NCBI GenBank assembly: GCA_028714075.1
Contig: JAQTMZ010000008.1
Coordinates: 38,269 to 102,268, forward strand
Source of the DNA: Gallionella sp.
GTDB lineage: Bacteria > Pseudomonadota > Gammaproteobacteria > Burkholderiales > Gallionellaceae
Direction: 5' to 3'
DNA length: 64,000 nucleotides
How positions within the stretch are numbered: position 1 is the first letter of the stretch; the number at the start of each line of letters is the position of its first letter. Both the position numbers and the translations under genes were made by a program. Below the pieces are notes generated by a model that made no database searches, was not told where the DNA came from, and saw nothing but the letters and a program-made list of their open reading frames with translations. Shown here in pieces: positions 51,567 to 59,598 of the stretch.

Positions 51567-54500
51567 TTAGCCAACCCACTTCCTAGCATTCTGGAACATC
51601 CTCAGCCATGCGCCGTTCTCTTGCCATTCGCGCGGATACCAGGAGTTCTGCACGGCGCGGAAAATGCGCTCGGGGTGCGGCATCATGATGCTGAAACGCC
51701 CGTCCGGCGTGGTCAGGCCGGTGATGCCTTGCGGCGAGCCGTTCGGGTTGAGCGGATAGGTTTCGGTGGGCTGGCCGGTGTTGTCCACGTAGCGCAGCGT
51801 GACCAGTTCCCGCGCGGCTTGCAGTTTTTTCGCGTTACTAAAATCGGCATAGCCTTCGCCGTGCGACACCACGATCGGCATCCTGCTGCCGGCCATGCCG
51901 TTGAAGAAGATCGACGGCGAGGGTTGCACCTCGACCATCACAAAGCGCGCCTCGAATTGCTCGGACTGGTTGCGCGAGAAGTGCGCCCAGTGTTCCGCGC
52001 CGGGAATGATGTCGTGCAGGTTGCTCATCATCTGGCAGCCGTTGCACACGCCCAACGCGAACGTATCTTTGCGTTGGAAGAATGCCGCGAACTCATCGCG
52101 CGCCCTGCGGTTGAACAGGATGGATTTTGCCCAGCCCTCGCCCGCACCGAGCACGTCGCCGTAGGAGAAGCCGCCGCACGCGGCGAAGCCCTTGAAGTCG
52201 GCCAGTTTGACGCGCCCGCTGATGATGTCGCTCATGTGCACGTCCACCGCGGCGAAGCCGGCGCGGTCAAACGCGGCAGCCATTTCCACCTGGCCGTTCA
52301 CGCCCTGCTCGCGCAGGATGGCGATCCTGGGGCGGGTCAGCACCGCTCTCCCTTCGATCAGCTCGGGGCGAACGGGGGGTGGCGCTTCATTCGGATCGTA
52401 CGTCAGCTTCACATGCAGGCCGGGGTCGGCGGCATCCAGCAGGCGGTCAAATTCCTGCTGCGCGCAGGCCGGATTATCGCGCAGCTTCTGCATCTGGTAA
52501 GTAGTCTCCGACCAGCTGCGTTGCAGGTTCACGCCGTTTTCGCTGAACAGTTTTTCGCCGCCGCGCGAAATCTCGATCATGCCGGTCTGGTTCAGCGTGG
52601 CGATCTTCTGCACGCTCTTCAGGCCGAGCTCTTGGGTGAGTTGCAGCACATGCAGCACATCGCGGTCGCGCACCTGCACCACCGCGCCGAGTTCCTCGTT
52701 GAACAACGCGCGCAGCGTGTCGCCGTGCAGCTCGTCGAGCCTGATGTCCAACCCGATATGCGACGCGAATGCCATCTCGCACAGTGTAACGAATGCGCCG
52801 CCATCGGAACGGTCGTGGTAGGCCAGCAGCTTGCCTTTTGCATTCAGGTGCTGCACCAGTTCGAAGAACGACTTGAGCACCTGCGCATCGTCCACGTCCG
52901 GCGCAACATCGCCGACCTGCTTGTAGGCCTGCGCCAGCGCCGAGCCGCCCATGCGGTTCTTGCCCTGCCCCAGATCGATCAGCAGCAGCGAAGTATCCAG
53001 ATAGGCGGAGAGTTGTGGCGTGAGCGTGCCGCGCGCATCCGGACATGGCGCGAAGGCGGAGACGATCAGCGACAAGGGGGCGGTAACGGCCTTGTCCTCA
53101 TTGCCTTCTTTCCAGGTGGTCTTCATGCTCATGGAATCCTTGCCGACCGGGATGCCGATGCCGAGCTGCGGGCACAGCTCCATGCCGACCGCGCGCACGG
53201 TGTCGAACAGCGCGGCGTCTTCGCCGTGATGCCCCGCCGCCGCCATCCAGTTCGCCGACAGTTTGATGTCGCCGATCTTCTCGATGCGTGCGGCGGCGAT
53301 GTTGGTGAGCGCCTCGCCGACTGCCATGCGCCCCGAAGCCGGTGCATTGATCAGCGCCAGCGGAGTGCGCTCGCCGATGGCGAAGGCATCGGCGCGGTTG
53401 GTGTTAAAACCCATCAGCGTAACGGCGACATCCGCCACCGGCACCTGCCACGGGCCGACCATCTGGTCGCGCGCGGTCATGCCGCCCACGGTGCGGTCGC
53501 CGATGCTGATCAGGAAAGTCTTGTTCGCCACCGACGGCAGGCGCAGCACGCGCCCGATGGCATCGCGCAAATCAATCGTGCTGCTGTCGAACGACGACAG
53601 GCGCGGTATTTCGCGCACCGCGTTGCGCGTCATCTTCGGCGGTTTGCCGAGCAGCACCGACAGCGGCATATTTACCGGATCGTTGTCGAATTCGGCGTCA
53701 TGCACGGTAATGCAATCGTCGGCGATAGCGGTGCCGACCACGGCGAACGGGCAGCGTTCGCGCTCACAGAAGGCGCGGAATTCTTCCAGCCGCTCCGGCG
53801 CAATCGCCAAGACGTAGCGCTCCTGCGATTCGTTGCACCAGATCTGTTTCGGCGACATGCCGCTCTCGTCCAGCGGTATCTTGCGCAGCTCGAAGCGCGC
53901 TCCCTTGCCGCCGCCGTGCACCAGTTCCGGCAGGGCGTTCGACATGCCGCCCGCGCCGACATCGTGGATCGACAGGATCGGGTTGTTCGCGCCCATCTGC
54001 CAGCAGCGGTCGATCACTTCCTGCGCGCGGCGCTGCATCTCCGGGTTGCCGCGCTGCACCGAATCGAAGTCGAGATTCTCGGCGTTCGCGCCGGTGTCCA
54101 TGCTCGACGCCGCGCCGCCGCCCAGGCCGATCAGCATGCCGGGGCCGCCGAGATGCACCACCAGCGCGCCGACCGGCAGGTCGTGTTTATGGGTGTGAAT
54201 CGCCGCGATGTTGCCCACCCCGCCCGCCAGCATGATCGGCTTGTGGTAGCCGCGCATCTCGCCGCTGACTTGTTCTTCAAAGGTGCGGAAATAACCCGCC
54301 AGGTTCGGGCGGCCGAACTCGTTGTTGAACGCCGCCGCGCCGATCGGGCCGTCCAGCATGATCTGCAGGGCGGTGACGATGCGGCTTGGCTTTCCATAGC
54401 AGACACCCTCTCCCCCAGCCCCTCTCCCACAAGTGTGAGAGGGGAGCGTTTCCTCTCCCGCAAGCGGGAGAGGGCTAGGGAGAGGGTCGGTATTCGGAGA

Positions 54501-55613
54501 ATATATTTCCCACGGCTGCACGAACCCCGGAATATTCAAATTGGATACCGAGAACCCGGTCAGCCCGGCCTTGGGTTTGGAACCGGTGCCGGTCGCGCCT
54601 TCGTCGCGGATCTCGCCGCCGCTGCCGGTGGCGGCACCCGCGAACGGCGCGATGGCGGTGGGATGGTTGTGCGTCTCGACCTTCATCAGGATGTGGGTCA
54701 GCTCTTCGCCGAACGCATAGCCGCCATCGGCGCGCGGATAAAAGCGCTCGATGCGCGCACCCTCGATGACGGAGGAGTTGTCGGAATAGGCCACCACCGT
54801 GCCCTGCGGGCTGATCTTGTGGGTGTTGCGGATCATGCCGAACAGCGACATGTTCTGCGCCTCGCCGTCGATCACCCAGTCGGCGTTGAAAATCTTGTGG
54901 CGGCAATGTTCGGAGTTCGCCTGCGCAAACATCATCAGTTCGACGTCGGTCGGGTTGCGTTTGAGCGTCTTGAAATTTTCGACCAAGTAGTCGATCTCGT
55001 CCTCCGACAGCGCCAGCCCCATGTCGCGGTTGGCTTTCGCCAACGCCTTGCGCCCGCCCTTCAAAACATTCACCGTGGCGAGCGGTTGCGGCTTGCCGTG
55101 CCGGAATATTCTTTCCGCCGCGCTGGCAAAACCGCTCAAGAGCCCTCCTGAGGCATCGAAGGGCGAAAGGTCGGCCAACACGGTCTCGGTCATGCGGTCG
55201 TGCAGCAGCGGCAACACCGCCGCCTGCCTGGCCTTGCTCAACGGCTTGCCGCCCGGGGTCGAGAGGTAATACACCACGCCGCGCTCGATGCGCACGACTG
55301 CCGACAGGCCGCAATGCCGCGCGATATCGGTGGCCTTGGTAGACCACGGCGAAATCGTGCCGAGGCGCGGCACCACCAGCAGGCGCTGGTATTTTTCCAC
55401 GCCCGCAGGTTCGCCCGCCGACTTGCCGAGGCCGAGCACCTTGTCCAGCAGCTTGGCTTCAGCCTTATTCAAGGCCGCTTCATGCAGTGCGCTGAAATAC
55501 CAGTGGCGCGTATCCGCGATGGAAACGCCGGGCGCAACATCGTTCAGCGCGGCGCGCAGTTTTTCCAGGCGAAAAGCGGATAAGGCGGCGGTGCCAACGG
55601 AAACTCGAAACAT
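51567..55613 (-). CDS. purL: Phosphoribosylformylglycinamidine synthase PurL, with two in-frame repeat insertions
   Basis: A 1348-residue single-chain FGAM synthase of purine synthesis. The glutaminase domain is at the C-terminus: [40 protein letters not shown] and catalytic Cys in LGVCNGCQM. The synthase core has [20 protein letters not shown] and [20 protein letters not shown]. Two stretches are repeat-derived: about 375-403 ([20 protein letters not shown]...) from 54405-54486, and about 1078-1090 ([14 protein letters not shown]) from 52346-52380. E. coli PurL has about 1295 residues, so the excess fits. A 1342-codon antisense frame exists but is a shadow. Confidence 0.97.
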   Translation of the reverse strand: MFRVSVGTAALSAFRLEKLRAALNDVAPGVSIADTRHWYFSALHEAALNKAEAKLLDKVLGLGKSAGEPAGVEKYQRLLVVPRLGTISPWSTKATDIARHCGLSAVVRIERGVVYYLSTPGGKPLSKARQAAVLPLLHDRMTETVLADLSPFDASGGLLSGFASAAERIFRHGKPQPLATVNVLKGGRKALAKANRDMGLALSEDEIDYLVENFKTLKRNPTDVELMMFAQANSEHCRHKIFNADWVIDGEAQNMSLFGMIRNTHKISPQGTVVAYSDNSSVIEGARIERFYPRADGGYAFGEELTHILMKVETHNHPTAIAPFAGAATGSGGEIRDEGATGTGSKPKAGLTGFSVSNLNIPGFVQPWEIYSPNTDPLPSPLPLAGEETLPSHTCGRGAGGEGVCYGKPSRIVTALQIMLDGPIGAAAFNNEFGRPNLAGYFRTFEEQVSGEMRGYHKPIMLAGGVGNIAAIHTHKHDLPVGALVVHLGGPGMLIGLGGGAASSMDTGANAENLDFDSVQRGNPEMQRRAQEVIDRCWQMGANNPILSIHDVGAGGMSNALPELVHGGGKGARFELRKIPLDESGMSPKQIWCNESQERYVLAIAPERLEEFRAFCERERCPFAVVGTAIADDCITVHDAEFDNDPVNMPLSVLLGKPPKMTRNAVREIPRLSSFDSSTIDLRDAIGRVLRLPSVANKTFLISIGDRTVGGMTARDQMVGPWQVPVADVAVTLMGFNTNRADAFAIGERTPLALINAPASGRMAVGEALTNIAAARIEKIGDIKLSANWMAAAGHHGEDAALFDTVRAVGMELCPQLGIGIPVGKDSMSMKTTWKEGNEDKAVTAPLSLIVSAFAPCPDARGTLTPQLSAYLDTSLLLIDLGQGKNRMGGSALAQAYKQVGDVAPDVDDAQVLKSFFELVQHLNAKGKLLAYHDRSDGGAFVTLCEMAFASHIGLDIRLDELHGDTLRALFNEELGAVVQVRDRDVLHVLQLTQELGLKSVQKIATLNQTGMIEISRGGEKLFSENGVNLQRSWSETTYQMQKLRDNPACAQQEFDRLLDAADPGLHVKLTYDPNEAPPPVRPELIEGRAVLTRPRIAILREQGVNGQVEMAAAFDRAGFAAVDVHMSDIISGRVKLADFKGFAACGGFSYGDVLGAGEGWAKSILFNRRARDEFAAFFQRKDTFALGVCNGCQMMSNLHDIIPGAEHWAHFSRNQSEQFEARFVMVEVQPSPSIFFNGMAGSRMPIVVSHGEGYADFSNAKKLQAARELVTLRYVDNTGQPTETYPLNPNGSPQGITGLTTPDGRFSIMMPHPERIFRAVQNSWYPREWQENGAWLRMFQNARKWVG
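52346..52380. repeat. REP-like TTCGATCAGCTCGGGGCGAA repeat in frame in purL
   Basis: CTCCCTTCGATCAGCTCGGG followed by GCGAACGGGGGGT matches the dispersed TTCGACAAGCTCAGG family (4993, 37226, 41483, 43011). Translated on the minus strand it gives [11 protein letters not shown], a signature of such translated repeats, placed just before the glutaminase domain. Confidence 0.75.
54405..54486. repeat. REP-like palindrome inserted in frame in purL
   Basis: CCCTCTCCCACAAGTGTGAGAGGG-like and CCTCTCCCGCAAGCGGGAGAGG hairpins (within the limits ACCCTCTCCCCCAGCC and GGCTAGGGAGAGGGT) lie wholly in the purL frame. The GCAAGCGGGAGAGG core is shared with 23793-23836 and 55991-56034. Confidence 0.88.
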
Positions 55614-55684
55614 GGCGTAGACAGTGAAATTTAATTCGGGGCGGGATTATACTATGCGCCCCACACTCGGCACTTGACCGGATT

Positions 55685-56656
55685 ATGAGTAAACGCATCC
55701 TCGCCCTTACCCCAATACCAATTAACAAAGCGCAGGTCAGCGCAAATTTCCCGAAGCGCCCGCGCGACAGCCACAAGGGCATGTTCGGCAGCGTCGCGGT
55801 GATCGGCGGCGCAACCGGCATGGTCGGCGCACCGTTGCTGGCGGCACGCGCCGCACTCAAGCTGGGCGCGGGCTGCGTGCATGTCGGCTTTCTGGCGGAC
55901 AATGCGCCGGGCGTCGACCTGTTGCAGCCGGAACTGATGCTGCACTCTGCCGCCGATGCACTGTGCCCCAGCCCTCTCCCGGTGAAGCCCCCCTCTCCTC
56001 AATCCTCTCCCGCAAGCGGGCGAGGAGGCGAACGTGAAGAACCCTTTTCAATCCCTGCGGGCGAGGGGGCAAACGTGAAAAGCAATTTCAATGTATTGGC
56101 GATCGGTTGCGGCATGGGCACTTCAAAAGCCGCCTACAAGCTGCTGTATGAAGCACTGAAATCCAAAACACCCATCGTGCTGGATGCCGATGCGCTGAAC
56201 CTGCTCGCCAGCCATGCCGATTTGCAGGACGACCTGCGTGCGCGCAAGCACCCGTCCGTGCTCACCCCCCATCCCGGCGAAGCCGCGCGCCTGCTGGCCT
56301 GCGGGATCAAGGAAGTGCAGGCAGACCGCATCGCGGCAGTGCAACAACTGGCGCAGAAATTCGCTTGCAGCGTGGCGCTGAAAGGCGCGGACAGCCTGTG
56401 CGCCACGCGCGACGGCAGGCTGTTCGTCAACCGGACCGGCAACCCCGGCATGAGCGCGGCGGGCATGGGCGATGTGCTGACCGGCATGATCGCCGCGTTC
56501 ATCGCACAGGGAATGGCGGCGGATGACGCGCTGCTGCTGGCGGTACACCTGCACGGCGCGGCGGGAGATGCGCTGGCCGAACAGCAGGCCAGCATCGGCA
56601 TGACCGCGACGGAAGTGACCGAGTGGGCGCGCTGGTTGTTGAACCAATGGACATAA
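55685..56656 (+). CDS. nnrD: ADP-dependent NAD(P)H-hydrate dehydratase, with in-frame repeat
   Basis: A 323-residue metabolite-repair enzyme that dehydrates damaged NAD(P)HX. It is the stand-alone dehydratase (no epimerase domain). Family marks are GSVAVIGGATGMVGAPLLAA, VLTPHPGEAARLL, VALKGADSLCATRDG and the ATP site NPGMSAAGMGDVLTGMIAAF. Residues about 95-131 ([18 protein letters not shown] and following) are an insertion encoded by REP units at 55968-56078; related enzymes of about 280-290 aa lack such a loop. Activity is probably kept because the insertion lies on a surface loop, which is inference. Confidence 0.92.
   Translation: MSKRILALTPIPINKAQVSANFPKRPRDSHKGMFGSVAVIGGATGMVGAPLLAARAALKLGAGCVHVGFLADNAPGVDLLQPELMLHSAADALCPSPLPVKPPSPQSSPASGRGGEREEPFSIPAGEGANVKSNFNVLAIGCGMGTSKAAYKLLYEALKSKTPIVLDADALNLLASHADLQDDLRARKHPSVLTPHPGEAARLLACGIKEVQADRIAAVQQLAQKFACSVALKGADSLCATRDGRLFVNRTGNPGMSAAGMGDVLTGMIAAFIAQGMAADDALLLAVHLHGAAGDALAEQQASIGMTATEVTEWARWLLNQWT
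55968..56078. repeat. REP-like palindromes inserted in frame in nnrD
   Basis: The 55991-56034 part is 43/44 identical by eye to the intergenic unit at 23793-23836. A second partial unit (TGCGGGCGAGGGGGCAAACG, 56057-56076) follows, so the insertion may be compound. The reading frame stays open throughout. Confidence 0.9.
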
Positions 56657-56726
56657 CCTACTGCGTGATTCGATGGCGGCGTTACACGGTGCTCGCTCCT
56701 CGCCTACCTATAAGATATCTAAGCCA

Positions 56727-57473
56727 ATGACCACTCCCATAGACATCCGCGAAGAAGCGGGCGTGCGCACACTGCTCTTCAGTTCGGAATGGATTCAGGG
56801 CGCGATGCGCATCGCGCGTCCGTGGAACCTGGAGCTGGAATACACGCGCGAGATGATGGCTGCGCTGCTGCTGTGTGACGCGCCCCGCAAGGTGTTGCTG
56901 ATCGGGCTCGGCGCGGCTTCGCTGACCAAGTTTCTGTACCGCCACTATCCGCTCGCGCACCTCACCGTAGTGGAGATTGAGCCCTCCGTGGTCGCCGCCG
57001 CGCGGCAGTTTTTCAAACTGCCGGAAGACCCGAAGCGCATCAATCTCATCATCGGTGACGGTGCGGAATACACGCTGAACAGCAGCAAAAAATTCGATCT
57101 GATCCTGGTGGATGGTTTCGACGAAAAAGCGCGCACCGGAGCGCTGGAGACCTTGCCGTTTTATCAGGCTTGCCGCAACCGCTTAAGCGATGACGGGATC
57201 ATGGTGGCAAACCTGCTGACCCGCAGCCGCGGTTTCAAGGCGAGTGCCGCACGCATCGCTGAAGCGTTCGAAGATCGCGCGCTGGTGTTCCCTTCATGCG
57301 AGAGCGGCAACGCGGTGGCGCTGGCGGTGGCAGGCTATCCCATCGAAATCTCGTTCAGCGACCTGAAGGAGAATGCGCTGGCATTGAAGGAGGCGACCGG
57401 GCTGAACCTGTTGCCGACGCTGGCGCGATTGGCGCAGGCGAAGACTTGTTTGAACGATACGCTGGTCATGTGA
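56727..57473 (+). CDS. Spermidine synthase-like methyltransferase-fold protein
   Basis: A 248-residue protein with the SpeE-like Rossmann core: KVLLIGLGAASLTKFLYRHY (about 65-84), LTVVEIEPSVVAAARQFF, RINLIIGDGAEY and FDLILVDGFDEK. It lacks much of the usual SpeE N-terminal beta domain, so it may use another amine donor or act as a different transferase. ATG 56727 begins the conserved part; the ribosome site is weak. It follows nnrD by 70 bases on the same strand. Confidence 0.85.
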   Translation: MTTPIDIREEAGVRTLLFSSEWIQGAMRIARPWNLELEYTREMMAALLLCDAPRKVLLIGLGAASLTKFLYRHYPLAHLTVVEIEPSVVAAARQFFKLPEDPKRINLIIGDGAEYTLNSSKKFDLILVDGFDEKARTGALETLPFYQACRNRLSDDGIMVANLLTRSRGFKASAARIAEAFEDRALVFPSCESGNAVALAVAGYPIEISFSDLKENALALKEATGLNLLPTLARLAQAKTCLNDTLVM

Positions 57474-57492
57474 CCAACCAAAAATCGCTCGG

Positions 57493-58257
57493 TCAGAACT
57501 CGAATTGCCGCCCCTGCTCCAGCCGCACCGGCCGGTGCCGGGCGCAGGCGGCGGCAACTTCCATCATGGTCTGTTCTTCCTTGCCCGGTTCCAAGTGGGT
57601 GATGAGCAGCGTCGCCGGATGCTCCATGCGTTCCAGTCCGCGCGCCAGCAGCGCGGCGGTCATGTGCCCGGACAGCGCCGCTCCGGCCGAATTGGCGTTG
57701 AGTAACGTGGTCTCGATCATCAGGTAGCGCAGATTGCCGATGCCATTCAGCGCCGTCCAGAACTCCTCGCAGTCCGTGGTATCACCCGAGTACACGAAAC
57801 TTCCCGCGCCGCTGTCCAGCCGGTAACCCACGGCAGGCACCGAATGGCGTGCCGGCAAGGGCGTGATACGCCTCACCCCGAGCAGCACCGCCTCGCCGGG
57901 AACTATCGGGGCAAAGCGGATGTAGGGGTCAGCGGTGGTCGGCAGCGCGCTGTAATCCGGCCACAGTTCGCCGTTCAGCAGATTGTTCTTCAGCGCGGCT
58001 ATGGTCTGCGGCAGGGCATGCACCCATAATGGCCGATGGCGCAGAAAGGCCGCCGCATCCGCCAGCAGCGGAATGAATCCGCAGTGGTCGAGGTGGGCGT
58101 GGGTCAGAAAAACATGATCTATTTTAGCCATCTGCTCGAGGCTCAAGTCGCCCGCACCAGAGCCGGCATCGATCAGAATATCGTCATCCAGCAGCAACGC
58201 GGTGGTGCGCCGCATGCCGCCGATTCCGCCACAACAACCGAGCACGGTGAGTTTCAT
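57493..58257 (-). CDS. Metallo-beta-lactamase-fold class II cyclic-nucleotide phosphodiesterase-like protein
   Basis: A 254-residue hydrolase with metal ligands in FLTHAHLDHCGFIPLL (about 51-66), RHSVPAVGYRL, SFVYSGDTTDCEEFWTAL and LLITHLEPG. The N-terminal LTVLGCCGGIGG and the order of motifs match class II cAMP/cGMP phosphodiesterases rather than beta-lactamases. The role in cyclic-nucleotide turnover is inferred. It converges on the spermidine-synthase-like gene. Confidence 0.87.
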   Translation of the reverse strand: MKLTVLGCCGGIGGMRRTTALLLDDDILIDAGSGAGDLSLEQMAKIDHVFLTHAHLDHCGFIPLLADAAAFLRHRPLWVHALPQTIAALKNNLLNGELWPDYSALPTTADPYIRFAPIVPGEAVLLGVRRITPLPARHSVPAVGYRLDSGAGSFVYSGDTTDCEEFWTALNGIGNLRYLMIETTLLNANSAGAALSGHMTAALLARGLERMEHPATLLITHLEPGKEEQTMMEVAAACARHRPVRLEQGRQFEF

Positions 58258-58693
58258 TGCGCCTCCAGCCTGGATCAGGCGCTTACCGTGGCAAGATCGG
58301 CGCGGCTAATCAAGAGAGCTTCCAGAAAGCTGTATTGGAAATTGCTGCGGAAGGTATTTGTGGCGCTATGCCAAATTAAAAACCCCATGCACCCGCAATT
58401 CCATATTTCTAATATACAGGCACAATATTTCCGCGCAACTACCTGATTGAAATGGCGAGTTTTGCGGTGCGCCAAATGTGATTTTTTTCTTCGAAAATAG
58501 GCCGAAAGGTATATTGACATTTCAAAACAATCCACAATGCAAGCAAATTCGCCATTGCTTGCAACAACACCGGCAAACAGCATCACCCACTTACACTAAC
58601 GTTCTGTTTTTATTAAACAATTTAAAATGCAAAAAATAAGCAAGGTAACAAAAAACCTTATGGCATATCAAGTTAAAGCATTAACCATTACAC

Positions 58694-58728
58694 TTATCCA
58701 CAAAGTTATCCACAGATTTTGTGGGTAA
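58694..58728. promoter_or_regulatory. Three DnaA boxes
   Basis: Two perfect TTATCCACA boxes (58694-58702 and 58706-58714) lie 12 bases apart on the plus strand; a third, TTACCCACA, is on the minus strand at 58720-58728. The consensus is the E. coli high-affinity DnaA box. No dnaA, dnaN or mnmG gene is nearby. Regulation or titration of DnaA is the simplest reading. Confidence 0.75.
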
Positions 58729-58817
58729 AGAAAAATATTCTTTTGCAATAGCCGGTTAACAAAATACTCCGCAAAGAATATGACGAATGTCGTCCGGCTA
58801 AAACTGTAAATTTTTGC

Positions 58818-58849
58818 AAAAAAAAGGGCGGGATAAAAGCCCCACCCTT
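58818..58849 (-). terminator. Rho-independent terminator of the cytochrome b561 gene
   Basis: On the minus strand AAGGGTGGG - 8-base loop - CCCGCCCTT is followed by a T-rich run. The nine-pair stem includes one T-G pair. It begins about 25 bases after the stop codon. Confidence 0.92.
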
Positions 58850-58874
58850 CTACTCGATTCAATGCGCAATCAGT

Positions 58875-59390
58875 CTATTTGCGCAGTGACATCCGCTTCA
58901 TCAAGCCGTCTTTCATGATGAACTGATGCATGAATGCACCCAGTACATGCACAATCACCAGCGCGATCAGTACGGTCACCAACATTTCGTGGATATTATG
59001 GGCAAATACGCCGCTAAACTTTTTGGGCAGCAAACTTGCATCCCATGCCTTTAAAGCCTTGCCCACATCGCTGGTCGCAACAGTCGCCACACCGCTTACC
59101 GGCAACACAACCAGCACCACATACATCAGAGAATGAACACCTTTGGCTACCTTATCCATCGGCGTATCGCCTATCGGGGCCGGCACACCATCCTTGCTGC
59201 GGAAATATAGCCGCGCCAGAGCCAACAGCAAAACCGCAGCCCCGACCAATGCATGCACAACATATCCGACCAGCGGCGCGCCCTCTTCATGCCGCGCTTC
59301 ATCCAGTTCGTGGCCGAAATACCAGGCGACAATCAATAATACCAAGGTCAGCCAATGGGCGATCACCATGCGTTTGCTATATTGCGTCAT
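58875..59390 (-). CDS. Cytochrome b561-family membrane protein
   Basis: A 171-residue four-helix b-type cytochrome. Heme-ligand His candidates are in VIAHWLTLVLLIVAWYFGHE, YVVHALVGAAVLLLALARLY, GVHSLMYVVLVVLPVSGV and FAHNIHEMLVTVLIALVIVH with HVLGAFMHQF. It fits prokaryotic cytochrome b561 (YodB/CybB type), which passes electrons from quinol to periplasmic partners or oxygen. No partner enzyme is adjacent. Confidence 0.92.
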   Translation of the reverse strand: MTQYSKRMVIAHWLTLVLLIVAWYFGHELDEARHEEGAPLVGYVVHALVGAAVLLLALARLYFRSKDGVPAPIGDTPMDKVAKGVHSLMYVVLVVLPVSGVATVATSDVGKALKAWDASLLPKKFSGVFAHNIHEMLVTVLIALVIVHVLGAFMHQFIMKDGLMKRMSLRK

Positions 59391-59598
59391 ATGCTTTCTC
59401 CTGAATTTTTTGGAATCTATGGGATAGGACTACTCCAGAGTAGCTCCATCGATAAAATCGAGTGTGCAATTTACCCGAAAAGCATTTGCAGCGCAGGCCT
59501 TTTTTTGACCCGGCAAACTCGCCGGGATCTTCCGAGATTTACTCCTGAGCCGCTATCGCTGTATCCTCTACCCATGGCACAGCGCGGAGTCCACCTGC

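Larger units (their letters stand above)
58258..58874. other. AT-rich intergenic region with DnaA boxes
   Basis: This 617-base gap is markedly richer in A+T than its surroundings and holds no credible gene; a 103-codon minus frame at 58275-58586 has no recognisable family. It contains a cluster of DnaA-box sequences (58694-58728) next to A/T-rich text and the terminator of the cytochrome gene at 58818-58849. Confidence 0.8.

Noticed and set aside
51123..55151. A 1342-codon plus-strand open frame antisense to purL
   Set aside because: It mirrors purL in the opposite frame, which GC-rich codon use readily keeps open, and its translation is rich in His, Arg and Gln with no domain. purL is a well-known conserved gene.
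58275..58586. A 103-codon minus-strand frame in the AT-rich gap
   Set aside because: No recognisable family, no clear ribosome site and unusual Cys/aromatic composition; most likely chance.
58258..58874. Chromosomal origin of replication
   Set aside because: DnaA boxes and AT-richness fit, but there is no dnaA, dnaN, gyrB, mnmG or similar neighbour and only three boxes. Kept as a DnaA-box cluster only.
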